The translations under genes and the position numbers were made by a program. Shown here one piece after another: positions 26,500 to 35,536 of a stretch of 64,000 nt of DNA (within the stretch, counting starts at the first letter, position 1; each line of letters starts with the position of its first letter). Source of the stretch: Poriferisodalis sp965231925 (GTDB taxonomy: Bacteria > Actinomycetota > Acidimicrobiia > Acidimicrobiales > Poriferisodalaceae); contig OZ246894.1 of NCBI GenBank assembly GCA_965231925.1, forward strand, positions 3,348,001 through 3,412,000. The letters are read 5' to 3'. Below the pieces are notes generated by a model. It ran no database searches. It was not told where the DNA came from and was given only the letters and a program-made list of their open reading frames with translations.

Positions 26500-27672
26500 G
26501 TGCGCGTACCCGAACACGACTCCATCAGTGTGCCCCCCCTCGACCCCCGTTGCCGCCGTCGGCTCTTGACCCGACGATCCGGCCGAATCCTGGCGGCAGC
26601 GGCCGCGTGTGCGTTGATCGCAGCTGCGTGTACGGGTGGCGACGACTCATCAGATGCGGCCGCAGATTCGGACGTTCCCACCATCGTCGCAACGACGAAC
26701 ATCTGGGCTGATGTCGTCGAGAACGTCACGTGCAACGGCTTGGTGCATGTCGAGTCCCTCATGCCGCCGGGAGCCGATCCGCACACGTTCGAGCCCTCGC
26801 TGCGCGACCGAGCTGACATGGCGAACGCGAGTCTCGTCGTCGCCAATGGCCTGGGTCTTGAGGAGTCGCTCGAGGACACCCTCGATGCTGTGGCGGCGGA
26901 CGGGACACCGGTGTTCTCCATCGGCGACCATCTCGACCCGATCATCGTCGGCGCATCCGGCTCGGGTGACGGCCACGACGACTCAGACCACGACGAAGAC
27001 GGCCACGACGAGTCAGACCACGACGACGGCGGCCACGACGACGACGATCACGACGAGTCAGACCACGAAGAAGACGGGCACGACGACGACGGCCACGACG
27101 ACGAAGGCGAGCACGGCCACGATCACGCCGGCGGTGCCGATCCGCACATCTGGTTCGACCCGGTTCGAATCTCAGGCACCCTCGATGAACTCGCTCATGA
27201 GATCGCCGAGACGACCGGTCTCAGCGAGTCGGAAATCGAAGCCTGCGCCTCCAAATACCGTGAGGCGCTCGACGACGCACACCACGAGACACAGGACATC
27301 GTGGCCGATCTCGAGCCCAGCCACCGGGTGCTCGTCACCAACCACGATGCGCTCGGCTACTTCGCAGACCGCTACGGCTTCCGCGTCGTCGGCTCCGTGA
27401 TCCCGGCCGCGACGACGGCTGCGGAAGCCAGCATCGCTCATCTCGAAGCGCTCGCCGAGATCATCGAGCACGAGGGCGTCGCCGCGATCTTCAGCGAGAC
27501 AACCCACTCCACCGAGACCGCAGAGCAGTTGGCCGCCGAGATCGGCGATGTCCAGGTTGTCAGCCTGGATACTGGAAGCCTTGGGCCGGCCGGCAGCCCC
27601 AGCGACACCTACATCGGGCTGCTGACCAGCAATGCCGAAGCCATCGTCGCAGCCCTTCAATCGGACGGCTGA
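26500..27672 (+). CDS. znuA: ZnuA, zinc-binding lipoprotein
   Basis: The product has about 390 aa. A basic n-region and hydrophobic segment end in the lipobox LIAAAC, so it is membrane-anchored outside the cell. TIVATTNIWADVV and GADPHTFEPS match the cluster-9 solute-binding family. A very acidic His/Asp-rich loop (about residues 157-210, built of GHDD and DHDE repeats) precedes DPHIWFDP. A late FSETTHSTETAEQL completes the fold. The loop is longer than usual and probably collects zinc. GTG 26500 fits a leaderless start; GTG 26530 is the alternative. Confidence 0.9.
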   Translation: MRVPEHDSISVPPLDPRCRRRLLTRRSGRILAAAAACALIAAACTGGDDSSDAAADSDVPTIVATTNIWADVVENVTCNGLVHVESLMPPGADPHTFEPSLRDRADMANASLVVANGLGLEESLEDTLDAVAADGTPVFSIGDHLDPIIVGASGSGDGHDDSDHDEDGHDESDHDDGGHDDDDHDESDHEEDGHDDDGHDDEGEHGHDHAGGADPHIWFDPVRISGTLDELAHEIAETTGLSESEIEACASKYREALDDAHHETQDIVADLEPSHRVLVTNHDALGYFADRYGFRVVGSVIPAATTAAEASIAHLEALAEIIEHEGVAAIFSETTHSTETAEQLAAEIGDVQVVSLDTGSLGPAGSPSDTYIGLLTSNAEAIVAALQSDG

Positions 27673-27786
27673 ACGCCTCACGATCATTGGCACACACCCG
27701 GCATCTCAGCGTCCGGGTGCCCCACGAGCGAATACGGTTCCGGGCGGGTGCGCACCGCGCCACGAGGCGCGGTTTCAAGGAGCGAT

Positions 27787-28695
27787 GTGGAATTCCTGAC
27801 CGATCCTTCCGGGTGGTGGGTCGAGCCGTTTGTTGACAACGTCTTCATGCGCCGGGCGCTGTGGGCGGCGCTGCTCGCAGTGCTCACGACCTCGGTGGTC
27901 GGGACCTGGGTGGTGCTGCGAGGGCTGACGTTCCTCGGCGACGCCTTTGCCCACGGCGTGCTGCCGGGCATCGCTTTCGCGTACATCATCGGCTTCAGCA
28001 CGACGCTCGGGGCGCTGGCCGCAGCTCTGCTGATGGTGGCCGGCGTCCATCTGATACGCAACTTCTCGCCGCTGTCGGAGGAAACCTCGATCGGCGTGCT
28101 CTTTGTGGGGTTCCTCGCGCTGGCGGTCGTGATCATGTCGAGCGGCGCAGGGGCCTACTCGGGCGACCTCACCCGCTTTCTGTTCGGCTCGATCACCGGC
28201 ATTGACGGCGGCGACCTCCGGCGCCAAGCCATCGCCGCCGCTATCTCGGTGGGATGCACCGTGCTCCTGCACCGGGCCCTGTTTGTCGCAACGTTCGACG
28301 AGGCCCAGGCGCAGCTCGCGGGGATGCGGCCGAAACTGGCCCACGCGGCACTGCTGGCACTGCTGGCCATCGCCATCGTGTCGTCGTTCGAAGCTGTGGG
28401 CAGCCTGCTCGTGTTCGCCTTCCTCGTGGCCCCAGCGGCCACGGCAAGCCTGCTGGTGCGCAGAGTGCCGCGCATCATGATGACCGCAGTCGTGCTCGGT
28501 GCGATCGCCGCGCTGGTTGGGCTGCTCGTCAGCTACCACCACGACACGGCCGCCGGCGCCACGATGGCACTTGCGACAGTGATCATGCTGTTGGTGACGC
28601 TGGCAGTGACCGGAGTGGTCAGGGCATTGCGTCGTCCTCCGCCCGATCAGCAAGACGCTGCGGCGGACGAGCCCGCGCCCCACCACTCGCACTGA
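27787..28695 (+). CDS. znuB: ZnuB, zinc ABC transporter permease
   Basis: This integral membrane protein of about 302 aa has eight or nine hydrophobic helices. It has the ABC-3 family GLTFLGDAFAHGVLPGIAFA segment near residue 45 and GVLFVGFLALAVVIM later. GTG 27787 is chosen because AAGGAG lies 4 nt upstream; longer frames start inside the intergenic DNA. It ends in a His-rich tail (APHHSH). It follows znuA by 114 bp and forms the membrane channel with ZnuC encoded on the other strand. Confidence 0.88.
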   Translation: MEFLTDPSGWWVEPFVDNVFMRRALWAALLAVLTTSVVGTWVVLRGLTFLGDAFAHGVLPGIAFAYIIGFSTTLGALAAALLMVAGVHLIRNFSPLSEETSIGVLFVGFLALAVVIMSSGAGAYSGDLTRFLFGSITGIDGGDLRRQAIAAAISVGCTVLLHRALFVATFDEAQAQLAGMRPKLAHAALLALLAIAIVSSFEAVGSLLVFAFLVAPAATASLLVRRVPRIMMTAVVLGAIAALVGLLVSYHHDTAAGATMALATVIMLLVTLAVTGVVRALRRPPPDQQDAAADEPAPHHSH

Positions 28696-28714
28696 GGGAT
28701 GAGCCAGGCGGGCG

Positions 28715-29599
28715 CTAGTCCTCGCCGTCGGTGAAGCTCGTGAAGATCGTGGGGTTCTCGAGGTCCGCCAGCTGCTGGTTGCGGTGGTTGACCTCAGCGA
28801 GCAGCTCGGGATGAGACAGCACCCAGAAGCGCCGCTCGTACATCGCCTCGATCACCTTCGCGGCGACCTGCGATGGATCCATGCCGCGCTCCAGCGCCGC
28901 AGCGATGTTGGCGTTGCGGCGGCGCGCATCGGCGGTCTCCGACGGTGCCTCGCCCTCGGGGCGCGGCCGACGTTGGCGACGCAGCTCTTCGGGCCGATTC
29001 CGCTGCGCCGTCGCGATGTTGGTGCGCACCACCCCGGGGCACAGCACCGACACGCCCACATCCGCGTTGCGGTCACGCTGCATCTCGAGGTGCAGCGTCT
29101 CCATGATCGCCACCACGCCGTACTTGGCGGCGTTGTAGGGGCCAAGCCCCGGCACCGACATGAGCCCCGCCACCGAGGCAGTGCTCATGATGTGGGATTC
29201 CTCGGCCTCGATGAGATGGGGCAGGAAATGGTGGACCCCGTGGATCACGCCCCACAGGCAGACATCCACGACCCACTGCCAGTCGACGAGCTGCTGGTTG
29301 CGGATCAGCCCTCCCCCGCCGACGCCGGCGTTGTTGCACACCATGTGCACAGCGCCGAAGCGATCGATGGTCGCCTGCGCCAGCGCGCCCACCGAGTCGG
29401 CATCGGTCACGTTGGTGATGACGCCCAGCGCTTCGACGCCCCGTTCGGCAACCTCGGCCTCGGCGGCACGCAACGGCGCTTCCTCGATATCGGCCAGCAC
29501 CACATTGGCGCCCTCACCGGCAAACCCCAGTGCCAGGGCTTTGCCAATTCCCGAAGCCGCCCCGGTCACCACCGCGACGCGTCCCGTCATGGTCTCCAT
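28715..29599 (-). CDS. Short-chain dehydrogenase/reductase
   Basis: This 294-aa SDR has the cofactor motif VTGAASGIGKALAL, the structural NNAGVGGGG, a catalytic Ser in MSTASVAG and YNAAKYG with the Tyr-x3-Lys pair. DIEEAPLR after the second strand suggests NAD(H) preference. The substrate is unknown. The C-terminal 90 residues carry an arginine-rich insertion (PEELRRQRRPRPEGE). It precedes the flavin oxidoreductase gene on the opposite side of znuB, converging with znuB by 20 bp. Confidence 0.82.
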   Translation of the reverse strand: METMTGRVAVVTGAASGIGKALALGFAGEGANVVLADIEEAPLRAAEAEVAERGVEALGVITNVTDADSVGALAQATIDRFGAVHMVCNNAGVGGGGLIRNQQLVDWQWVVDVCLWGVIHGVHHFLPHLIEAEESHIMSTASVAGLMSVPGLGPYNAAKYGVVAIMETLHLEMQRDRNADVGVSVLCPGVVRTNIATAQRNRPEELRRQRRPRPEGEAPSETADARRRNANIAAALERGMDPSQVAAKVIEAMYERRFWVLSHPELLAEVNHRNQQLADLENPTIFTSFTDGED

Positions 29600-29636
29600 G
29601 TCTGTCCCCCTCTTGCGATGTCTGCTGAGCCCGGCG

Positions 29637-30773
29637 TCAAGCGTTGAGCTGCTCGAAGCGCTCCATGACGTCGAGATACTCGCTGATCATCTCCTCGACG
29701 ACCCGCGTGGCCGAGATCGACTCGTTGAGCTGCCCGACCACCTGGCCCACGAAGTAGTTGGCAAGCTCGACCGCACCTGTGTTGGACGGGTTCATGGCGG
29801 CCCGATCGATGCGGCGGCTGGCCGCACCGATCAGCATCGGCTGCAGCGGCATCGGCAGCGTGCCCGGCGAGTTCTCGCCTTCCCATTCGTCGGTCCACGC
29901 CGAGCGGAGCTGACGTGCTGGCTTGCCGGTGCGAGACCGCGACCGCAGGGTGTCCGACGAACCGGCCGCGAGGAACTTCTCCTTCACGACCGGGTGCGTC
30001 TCGGCTTCCTGGGTGGTGAGCCACACCGAACCGCACCACACGCCCTGCGCGCCCAGCGCCAGCGCGGCGGCAACCTGGCGGCCGCTGCCGATGCCGCCCG
30101 CGGCGAGCACGGGCACCGGTGCAATGGCATCCACCACTTCGGGCACCAGCACCATCGAGGCGATGTCGCCGGTATGGCCGCCGGCCTCGTGACCCTGGGC
30201 GATGACGATGTCGACGCCGACGGCAACGTGGCGCTCAGCGTGCACCTTCTTACCCGCCAGCGCTCCCACCAGCACGTCGTTGTCGTGCGCCCGTTTGATC
30301 ATGTCGGGAGGCGGCGGGCCGAGCGCGTTCACAGCCAGCCGGATCGGGTACGAAAAGGCCACGTCCATCAGCGGCACTGCCTGGGCGTAGGTCATCGGCG
30401 GCTCGGCGTCGCCGGCGATCGCGCCGGGCTTGTCCTCCGCCGGCAGCGGCGGGACGTCGTAGCGCTCCATCATGTCGTCGAGGAATTCACGGTGCTGTGG
30501 CGGGATCATGGCTTTGAGGTCCTTGACAGACAGCTCGCCGTCGCTCTTGCCCTCGTACTTGGCGGGCACGATGATGTCCACGCCGAAAGGCCGGCCCCTT
30601 ACCTCGTCCTGGATCCAGCCCATGTCGATGTCGAGCTGTTCGGGCGTGTGACCCGCTGCGCCGAGCACGCCGAAGCCGCCCGCCTTGGTCACCGCCGCCA
30701 CCACATCCCGGCAATGGGTGAATGCGACGATCGGAACGTCGCAGCCGAGCATCTCGCACACAGGTGTCTTCAT
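29637..30773 (-). CDS. Nitronate monooxygenase-like flavin enzyme
   Basis: This 378-aa TIM-barrel FMN enzyme of the 2-nitropropane dioxygenase class begins with CEMLGCDVPIVAF. It has IAQGHEAGGHTGD around residue 195, with the conserved His of the family, and LAAGGIGSGRQVAAALALGAQGVWCG for FMN phosphate binding. Such enzymes oxidise nitronates or act as enoyl reductases; the substrate here is not determined. It lies just upstream of the SDR gene on the same strand (37-bp gap), so the two may be co-transcribed. Confidence 0.8.
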   Translation of the reverse strand: MKTPVCEMLGCDVPIVAFTHCRDVVAAVTKAGGFGVLGAAGHTPEQLDIDMGWIQDEVRGRPFGVDIIVPAKYEGKSDGELSVKDLKAMIPPQHREFLDDMMERYDVPPLPAEDKPGAIAGDAEPPMTYAQAVPLMDVAFSYPIRLAVNALGPPPPDMIKRAHDNDVLVGALAGKKVHAERHVAVGVDIVIAQGHEAGGHTGDIASMVLVPEVVDAIAPVPVLAAGGIGSGRQVAAALALGAQGVWCGSVWLTTQEAETHPVVKEKFLAAGSSDTLRSRSRTGKPARQLRSAWTDEWEGENSPGTLPMPLQPMLIGAASRRIDRAAMNPSNTGAVELANYFVGQVVGQLNESISATRVVEEMISEYLDVMERFEQLNA

Positions 30774-30842
30774 GCCCCGAAACTACCGGCGCACGGCCAC
30801 CCGCCGCAGCGCCGCCACTTGGGCGACCGATGACGCAGTGGA

Positions 30843-31169
30843 TCAGGCCAGCCCCATGAAGACCGCCAGGGCCCGCCCGAGCTTGACCATGTCCTCGTCG
30901 GCGAGGCGACCGACCTGCTTGCCAAGCCGCGTCCTGGGAACCGTTGTGACCTTGTCGACCATCAGACTCGATCGCTGGTCGAGGCCATTGGCCTCGTCAG
31001 GCTCGACGGGCAGCCGAATGAGCGGCGCCTCAGCCGGCGCCGTCGTGAAAGCGCAGATCGTCACCGACGCCGTGGTGTCAAACCTGTCGTCTTGGATAAT
31101 GACAACGGGCCTGGGTTTGCCCGCGTACTCACTGCCACCGGCCGCGGTCCAGATGTCGCCGCGCTTCAT
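30843..31169 (-). CDS. mazF: MazF-type endoribonuclease toxin
   Basis: This 108-aa MazF/PemK toxin shows the N-terminal KRGDIWTAAGG, then KPRPVVIIQDD, and SLMVDKVTTVPR in the second half, which contains the family's conserved residues. It overlaps the antitoxin by ATGA and follows it in the operon. MazF toxins cut mRNA at short motifs. A remnant of a second copy lies about 3.8 kb away at 34965-35175. Confidence 0.88.
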   Translation of the reverse strand: MKRGDIWTAAGGSEYAGKPRPVVIIQDDRFDTTASVTICAFTTAPAEAPLIRLPVEPDEANGLDQRSSLMVDKVTTVPRTRLGKQVGRLADEDMVKLGRALAVFMGLA

Positions 31170-31387
31170 ACGTCAAGATCGGAAACAGCATCAATAAAGG
31201 TTTGGTCGTCAGCCTCGTGAGCGCTCTGCGCAACCACCGCACCCTGTCTGCGGGCCTCCTCGGCGAATCCGGGTTGGCGCGTGTCGACGACCCACATCTG
31301 GATCGGCCGCAGACCCTGCTCGCGCAGCTTCTTGCGATGCCTGCTGACCCGGGCGGCTACTCCTGCAGCGTCCTGCTGATTCGCCAC
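31166..31387 (-). CDS. mazE: MazE-family antitoxin (DUF3018-like)
   Basis: This 73-aa antitoxin resembles the DUF3018-type MazE: VSRHRKKLREQGLRPIQMWV followed by an acidic, flexible tail (DDQTFIDAVSDLD) that would bind the toxin. GTG 31387 is preceded by ggag. The basic N-terminal half likely binds the operon promoter. It is paired with the MazF toxin by a 4-nt overlap. Confidence 0.8.
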   Translation of the reverse strand: MANQQDAAGVAARVSRHRKKLREQGLRPIQMWVVDTRQPGFAEEARRQGAVVAQSAHEADDQTFIDAVSDLDV

Positions 31388-31444
31388 ATCTCCATCCTAG
31401 ACACACGCCGTGACATGTAACGCAGGTATTCTTTCTGCGAAGGC

Positions 31445-33265
31445 TCACGGCACCTGGGCGACGAATACGCGGGGTGCCGCTGGCGGAATCGTGTCGGCGT
31501 CGTCATCGGCGAACCGGGACGGTGCGGAAGGCTGCAGAACTGCGACGACGTATTCGGTGCCGACCGCGAGGCTGAGCTCTGCTCCCGCATCACAGGTGTC
31601 GAACGCTTCGGGGAGTGCTTGCCAGCCCCAGTCGACGCCGTCCGCGGACCAGCCGACCCACGGCCAGAATTCCGGGAAGGTGCCTGCGGCCCATTCCACC
31701 CGCAGCCCCTGCCGCTGCACAAAGACGCCCGGTCGGCCGGACGTCCACCAGCACGTTCCGAAAACCGGCTGAAGATCGAGGGCGTCGAACGAGACGAGTT
31801 CATCGGCCGAACCGGGATCGTCGAAGACCAGCGTGTATGACGAGCCTTCGCCCCGCTGATGCGTGCCGTCGGGCGTGTCGAGGCCGTCGACAAAGCGACT
31901 CTCGAACACATACACCGCCTTGTCCGAGGTCACGTCCCACAACGTCACACCCCCGAGCGGTTCGTCGTAGCGAAGCTCGTAGCCGTCTTTCGCAGCTCGC
32001 CCGGCTCGGGAGTACGACCAGCTATCGGGCAGCACCAATCGGGCAGTCGCCGCAAGGCCGGCTGGCCCCACCCCCAACAGATCAGTGGAGCTGAGGCGGT
32101 CGAACTCCGCCGTCCCAACGGGAGGCTGGCCGGCGGATTCTCGGGTGATGCGCACCCGCCCGCGCTCGGAGCCTTGCCGCCACGAGGACCACACAGCGCC
32201 TGTCGGGTCGACCGCCGATGTCCCTCGCCTCGTGCCCTCGGAATACTGCACGAACGGTTCGGACTGCCATTCGCGGCCATCAGGCGAGGTCAGCTTCATC
32301 AGTTCTTCGGTGGTGACAACCAAGATGACGCCGTCGGATGCTGGCCCCGGTGGCGCCTGCGGCTGCGGTGCCACGTGTGACCAGTCATCTGTCAGCACGA
32401 CGAAACCGTCCTCTGTCCACCTCCCGACTGCGTCCGAGCCGCCAGTTGCCGCCATGTGAGCGAGGGTTGTGCCCTCACCGCCGAAGAGATGAATGCGTGC
32501 ATCGCTCTGGTCTCGTTCGATGGCGTCTACCTGGTCGGGACTGAGCGCTAGCTCCGCATACGACAGATGGACCTCGGATTCGTCGGGAGCATCCCCGTGG
32601 TTGCCCAAGCGACGGAACTCAACGGCGATCGAGTCCTCGTCCAGTGTCCAGTAGGCCACAAACATGCCGTCTGGGATCCGACCTCGGTCAGCAAGGAGCG
32701 ACGCGAGATCGAACGTGGTGAAGCTGAGCACAGCAACGACAATCTGAGGGCCCGATGTCAGCGCCTCGACCACACGCATTGATCGAGATGCGTATTCCGG
32801 CAACGGCGCGCCCGGCATCTGCACGGGCGGCGCCTCGCTCCAGTTCACACCGTTGTCGTCGCTGACTAACACGTCGCCGAAGATCTCGGTGTCATCGCTG
32901 TGAATTCCGGGGGGCGCACCGATGAGGACCCACCGATCGCCATTGGCGTCCACAGCGAGGGGTACGACACCGTCGGGCACCGGCAGCGCCGTCCACTCTT
33001 GTCCGTCGTCGCTAACGCGAACGGCGAACGCTCCTTTAGGCTCACGGCCGCCGACCACCACGCGACCGTCGCTCGTGGTCTCCGAAAACAACGCAGACTC
33101 GAGTTCGAAATCCAGCTCGGTCCACTGCAGGATTGGACCCGTAGACAGGTCCGAGGGTGCCGGAACGTCAATGTCGCCGCGCGCGCAGGCAGCGAGGCTC
33201 GATGCGGCTGCGGCGACAAGAAGCAGAACACCCACGCGCCGCCGAGCAGTACTCGGAGGCGTCAC
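31445..33265 (-). CDS. Secreted lipoprotein, predicted beta-propeller-like, paralogue 1
   Basis: This 606-aa protein has a signal sequence ending in the lipobox LAAC, so it is probably anchored outside the cell. The body contains recurring SDDGQEWT, SDDNGVNWS and SADGVDWGW segments, like the Asp-box turns of sialidase or BNR propellers. No catalytic signature is recognised. It is about one third to one half similar by eye to the next gene, sharing STGPILQWTE near the N-terminus and WVGWSADGV near the C-terminus. ATG 33265 overlaps the upstream gene by ATGA. Confidence 0.6.
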   Translation of the reverse strand: MTPPSTARRRVGVLLLVAAAASSLAACARGDIDVPAPSDLSTGPILQWTELDFELESALFSETTSDGRVVVGGREPKGAFAVRVSDDGQEWTALPVPDGVVPLAVDANGDRWVLIGAPPGIHSDDTEIFGDVLVSDDNGVNWSEAPPVQMPGAPLPEYASRSMRVVEALTSGPQIVVAVLSFTTFDLASLLADRGRIPDGMFVAYWTLDEDSIAVEFRRLGNHGDAPDESEVHLSYAELALSPDQVDAIERDQSDARIHLFGGEGTTLAHMAATGGSDAVGRWTEDGFVVLTDDWSHVAPQPQAPPGPASDGVILVVTTEELMKLTSPDGREWQSEPFVQYSEGTRRGTSAVDPTGAVWSSWRQGSERGRVRITRESAGQPPVGTAEFDRLSSTDLLGVGPAGLAATARLVLPDSWSYSRAGRAAKDGYELRYDEPLGGVTLWDVTSDKAVYVFESRFVDGLDTPDGTHQRGEGSSYTLVFDDPGSADELVSFDALDLQPVFGTCWWTSGRPGVFVQRQGLRVEWAAGTFPEFWPWVGWSADGVDWGWQALPEAFDTCDAGAELSLAVGTEYVVAVLQPSAPSRFADDDADTIPPAAPRVFVAQVP

Positions 33266-34965
33266 GGAACTCGGGCGATGAACCAGCGCGGTGGGGGAAG
33301 TGAGCTGCCGAAGTCGGTTTCCTCGGAGGACTCAAGAGGCGGGATGATCGTCACCATCGCGACTACAAAGTCGCTTCCAACGGCGAATCTGGGCGCGCCT
33401 GCTTGGTCGCCGAGATCGAAAGCGTCCTGAGCCGATTCCCATCCCCACCGAACACCGTCTGCCGACCAGCCCACCCACACGTCGGGCACATCCGATTCCA
33501 TCGCCGTTGGGAGGTCCAGCACCGGGAGCAGTTCTTCCATGGTGAACGTGATGAGGTCCTCGCCGGTCTCGGGATCCTCGAAGGTCATGGTGCCGAGGTC
33601 GCCGGTCCCCTCGATTCGCACGCCCGGCGGCGCCTTGCTGCCCCTGACGACCTCGGGACCGAAGACGTACACCGCTTCGTCAGTCGACAGGTCCCACAAG
33701 GTCAACCCGCCTTCGGGTTCGCCAACGCGCAGCTCGTATCCCGCCTTCGTCACGCGCCCGTCAGACCAGAAGTCCTCGCCGCCCCCAACTGCCTGCTCCG
33801 ATGTCCTCAGACCCGCCACGACAAGTCCTGGAGGTCCGACCGCCATGCCCGCCAAGGCGTCGATGCTCTGAAAGTTCGCTGTCTGGGCGGATTGCTCGCC
33901 GATACGCCAACGGTGTATCGAACTGCCGCCGCCATCGAGGGCAGTCGAGAAGCGGACGGTCCACACAGTGCCGTCCCCTGCGAACGTATGCGACAGCGGA
34001 GAATCGGCAGTCCCGGCGTTACCGAGCGGATGGACGCTCCACGACTCGCCGTCAGGTGATGTCACGAGACTCTCGCTTTCACCTGTGGACAGGATCAGGT
34101 GGAAGCCGTCTTCGGATGCGTTGCCCGCATGCAGAAAGCCGTCGAACGACGCGACAGCAGCAAGTTCTGGCCCGCTGCCGCCGAACAAGAACACCCGCGA
34201 GCCGTGAAGTGGCTCGTCGCGTTCGACATCCGGCCGGACATGACCTTGTGCGGCAGCCAGGACGTAATCGCCGGACACGTACACCGAAGTCAGACTCAAC
34301 TCCACCGTCGCGTCGTCTTGCAGATCTCTGCGGGCGGCTTGAATGTCGAGTTGCACCTGTGTCCACGTCGCTCCCTCGTCGCCGGAGACAAAGACCGGAA
34401 CGCCCATTTCGGCCTCATCGCCTCCGGCAGGGGGTGCTGTGAGGGGCACTCCGCTCACGGCGACGCGCTGATCGGACATGTCGAGGCTGAACGGGTAGAG
34501 CTCATGCGGCAAGGGCACGCGAGTCCAAGCGGCACCATCCTGCGTCACGAGCAGATGCGATGCACCAGGGAAGGATTCGCCCCGGAGCCGCCCTCCCGCC
34601 GCCACGATTCTGCCGTCGCTTGTCCCATGAAGGGCGATGCCATATGGAATATCGAGCTCGATCTCGGTCCATTGCAGGATCGGACCAGTGGACACGTCCT
34701 CGGGCGAGGGATCCGCGGCCACTGCGCCGTCGTAGAGACTTCCGGCTGCGTCCGCCTGATCGGACTGCACTGCTGGCTGCGAGGACGCGGCATGGGTGTC
34801 GATCGTTTCGATCCGCTGAGCGGTGCTTTGCTCCGCCTCGGCTTCGACAGCCGGCTCGGTTCCGTCGGCCCCCTCAGCCGCGACCACGCCGCTCTCATCG
34901 CCGCCACAACCCGTCAATGCCCATGCCGTGACCATGACGCCGAGCGACACGAACAGCCACCTCAC
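33262..34965 (-). CDS. Secreted lipoprotein, predicted beta-propeller-like, paralogue 2
   Basis: About 567 aa from GTG 34965, which follows GGGGAG at 2-3 nt. The frame could extend to 34992 but would then start in mazF debris. The signal sequence ends in LTGC, giving a lipoprotein. The body has SGDEGATWTQ, SPDGESWSV and SADGVRWGW turns like its paralogue, with which it overlaps by ATGA. Function is unknown. The pair sits between an intact mazEF operon and a mazEF remnant, so it may be acquired DNA. Confidence 0.6.
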   Translation of the reverse strand: MRWLFVSLGVMVTAWALTGCGGDESGVVAAEGADGTEPAVEAEAEQSTAQRIETIDTHAASSQPAVQSDQADAAGSLYDGAVAADPSPEDVSTGPILQWTEIELDIPYGIALHGTSDGRIVAAGGRLRGESFPGASHLLVTQDGAAWTRVPLPHELYPFSLDMSDQRVAVSGVPLTAPPAGGDEAEMGVPVFVSGDEGATWTQVQLDIQAARRDLQDDATVELSLTSVYVSGDYVLAAAQGHVRPDVERDEPLHGSRVFLFGGSGPELAAVASFDGFLHAGNASEDGFHLILSTGESESLVTSPDGESWSVHPLGNAGTADSPLSHTFAGDGTVWTVRFSTALDGGGSSIHRWRIGEQSAQTANFQSIDALAGMAVGPPGLVVAGLRTSEQAVGGGEDFWSDGRVTKAGYELRVGEPEGGLTLWDLSTDEAVYVFGPEVVRGSKAPPGVRIEGTGDLGTMTFEDPETGEDLITFTMEELLPVLDLPTAMESDVPDVWVGWSADGVRWGWESAQDAFDLGDQAGAPRFAVGSDFVVAMVTIIPPLESSEETDFGSSLPPPRWFIARVP

Positions 34966-35175
34966 TGCTCCCCGCAGCGGTCCAGATGTCACCGCGTCTC
35001 ATTCATCTTCAGCGGACTGTGAATCGATAAACGCCTGATCCTCAGCCTCGTGCTCGATCGCTACGACCGCCGTGGACTGCCGCCGAGCCTCATCAGCAAT
35101 GTCGGGGTCCCACGGGTCGGGAGCGCATCTCTGAATCGGCCCCAGACCCTGTTCGCGCATTCTCTTGCCATTTCT
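34965..35175 (-). pseudogene. mazEF remnant
   Basis: The frame from 35175 reads RMREQGLGPIQRC and ends in EDQAFIDSQSAEDE at 34999, clearly the same family as the MazE at 31166. Its N-terminus is missing because a TGA lies five codons upstream of ATG 35160. An ATG at 35002, overlapping that stop, then begins MRRGDIWTAAGSSE, the first residues of MazF, after which the frame merges with the lipoprotein start. The toxin is therefore lost. It marks the far border of a duplicated or replaced segment. Confidence 0.8.
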
Positions 35176-35189
35176 TCAGACCGAGGCCG

Positions 35190-35432
35190 TTAGCCCAGCG
35201 GATGCGGCCCTGGAGGGCGGCGACTCAAGGCGAGCATCAGCCGCTCGCCCTTGGGCTCGGGCACTGGGTCTCCGAACTCCCGGGCCGTGTCCATCCACAA
35301 GCCTATTGCCGACTCGGCATTGTTCAAGGCATCAATCTTTGTGTCGCCGTGCGCAACGCAGCCCACAAGCTCGGGGACCTCGGCGATAAACGCCTCGTCG
35401 GAGTTGCTCCAGTAGATGATGACCTCGTACAT
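35190..35432 (-). CDS. HicB-family antitoxin, solitary
   Basis: This protein of about 80 aa has the HicB partial RNase-H-like fold: MYEVIIYWSNSDEAFIAEVP and LVGCVAHGDTKIDALNNAES, followed by an IGLWMDTAREFG helix. ATG 35432 starts the conserved part. No hicA toxin is seen on either side, so it is an orphan or a remnant in a TA-rich patch next to the mazEF debris. Confidence 0.75.
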   Translation of the reverse strand: MYEVIIYWSNSDEAFIAEVPELVGCVAHGDTKIDALNNAESAIGLWMDTAREFGDPVPEPKGERLMLALSRRPPGPHPLG

Positions 35433-35536
35433 ATGCACGCCGTCCCCCGTCACCGGTGGACTGTACGCCAAGTCCCGACTTCACCCGAAGCCGAATTCAG
35501 CGAGGGGCTGGTGGGTTGCGGTGGCAGGATGCGCCC

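Noticed and set aside
27165..27182. ggttcgaatctcaggc, like a tRNA T-arm
   Set aside because: It lies in the middle of the znuA coding frame, and no acceptor stem or anticodon arm can be paired around it.
29160..30833. 557-codon + strand frame opposite SDR and nitronate monooxygenase
   Set aside because: Shadow frame of two well-supported minus-strand enzymes; the composition is typical of an antisense frame in GC-rich DNA.
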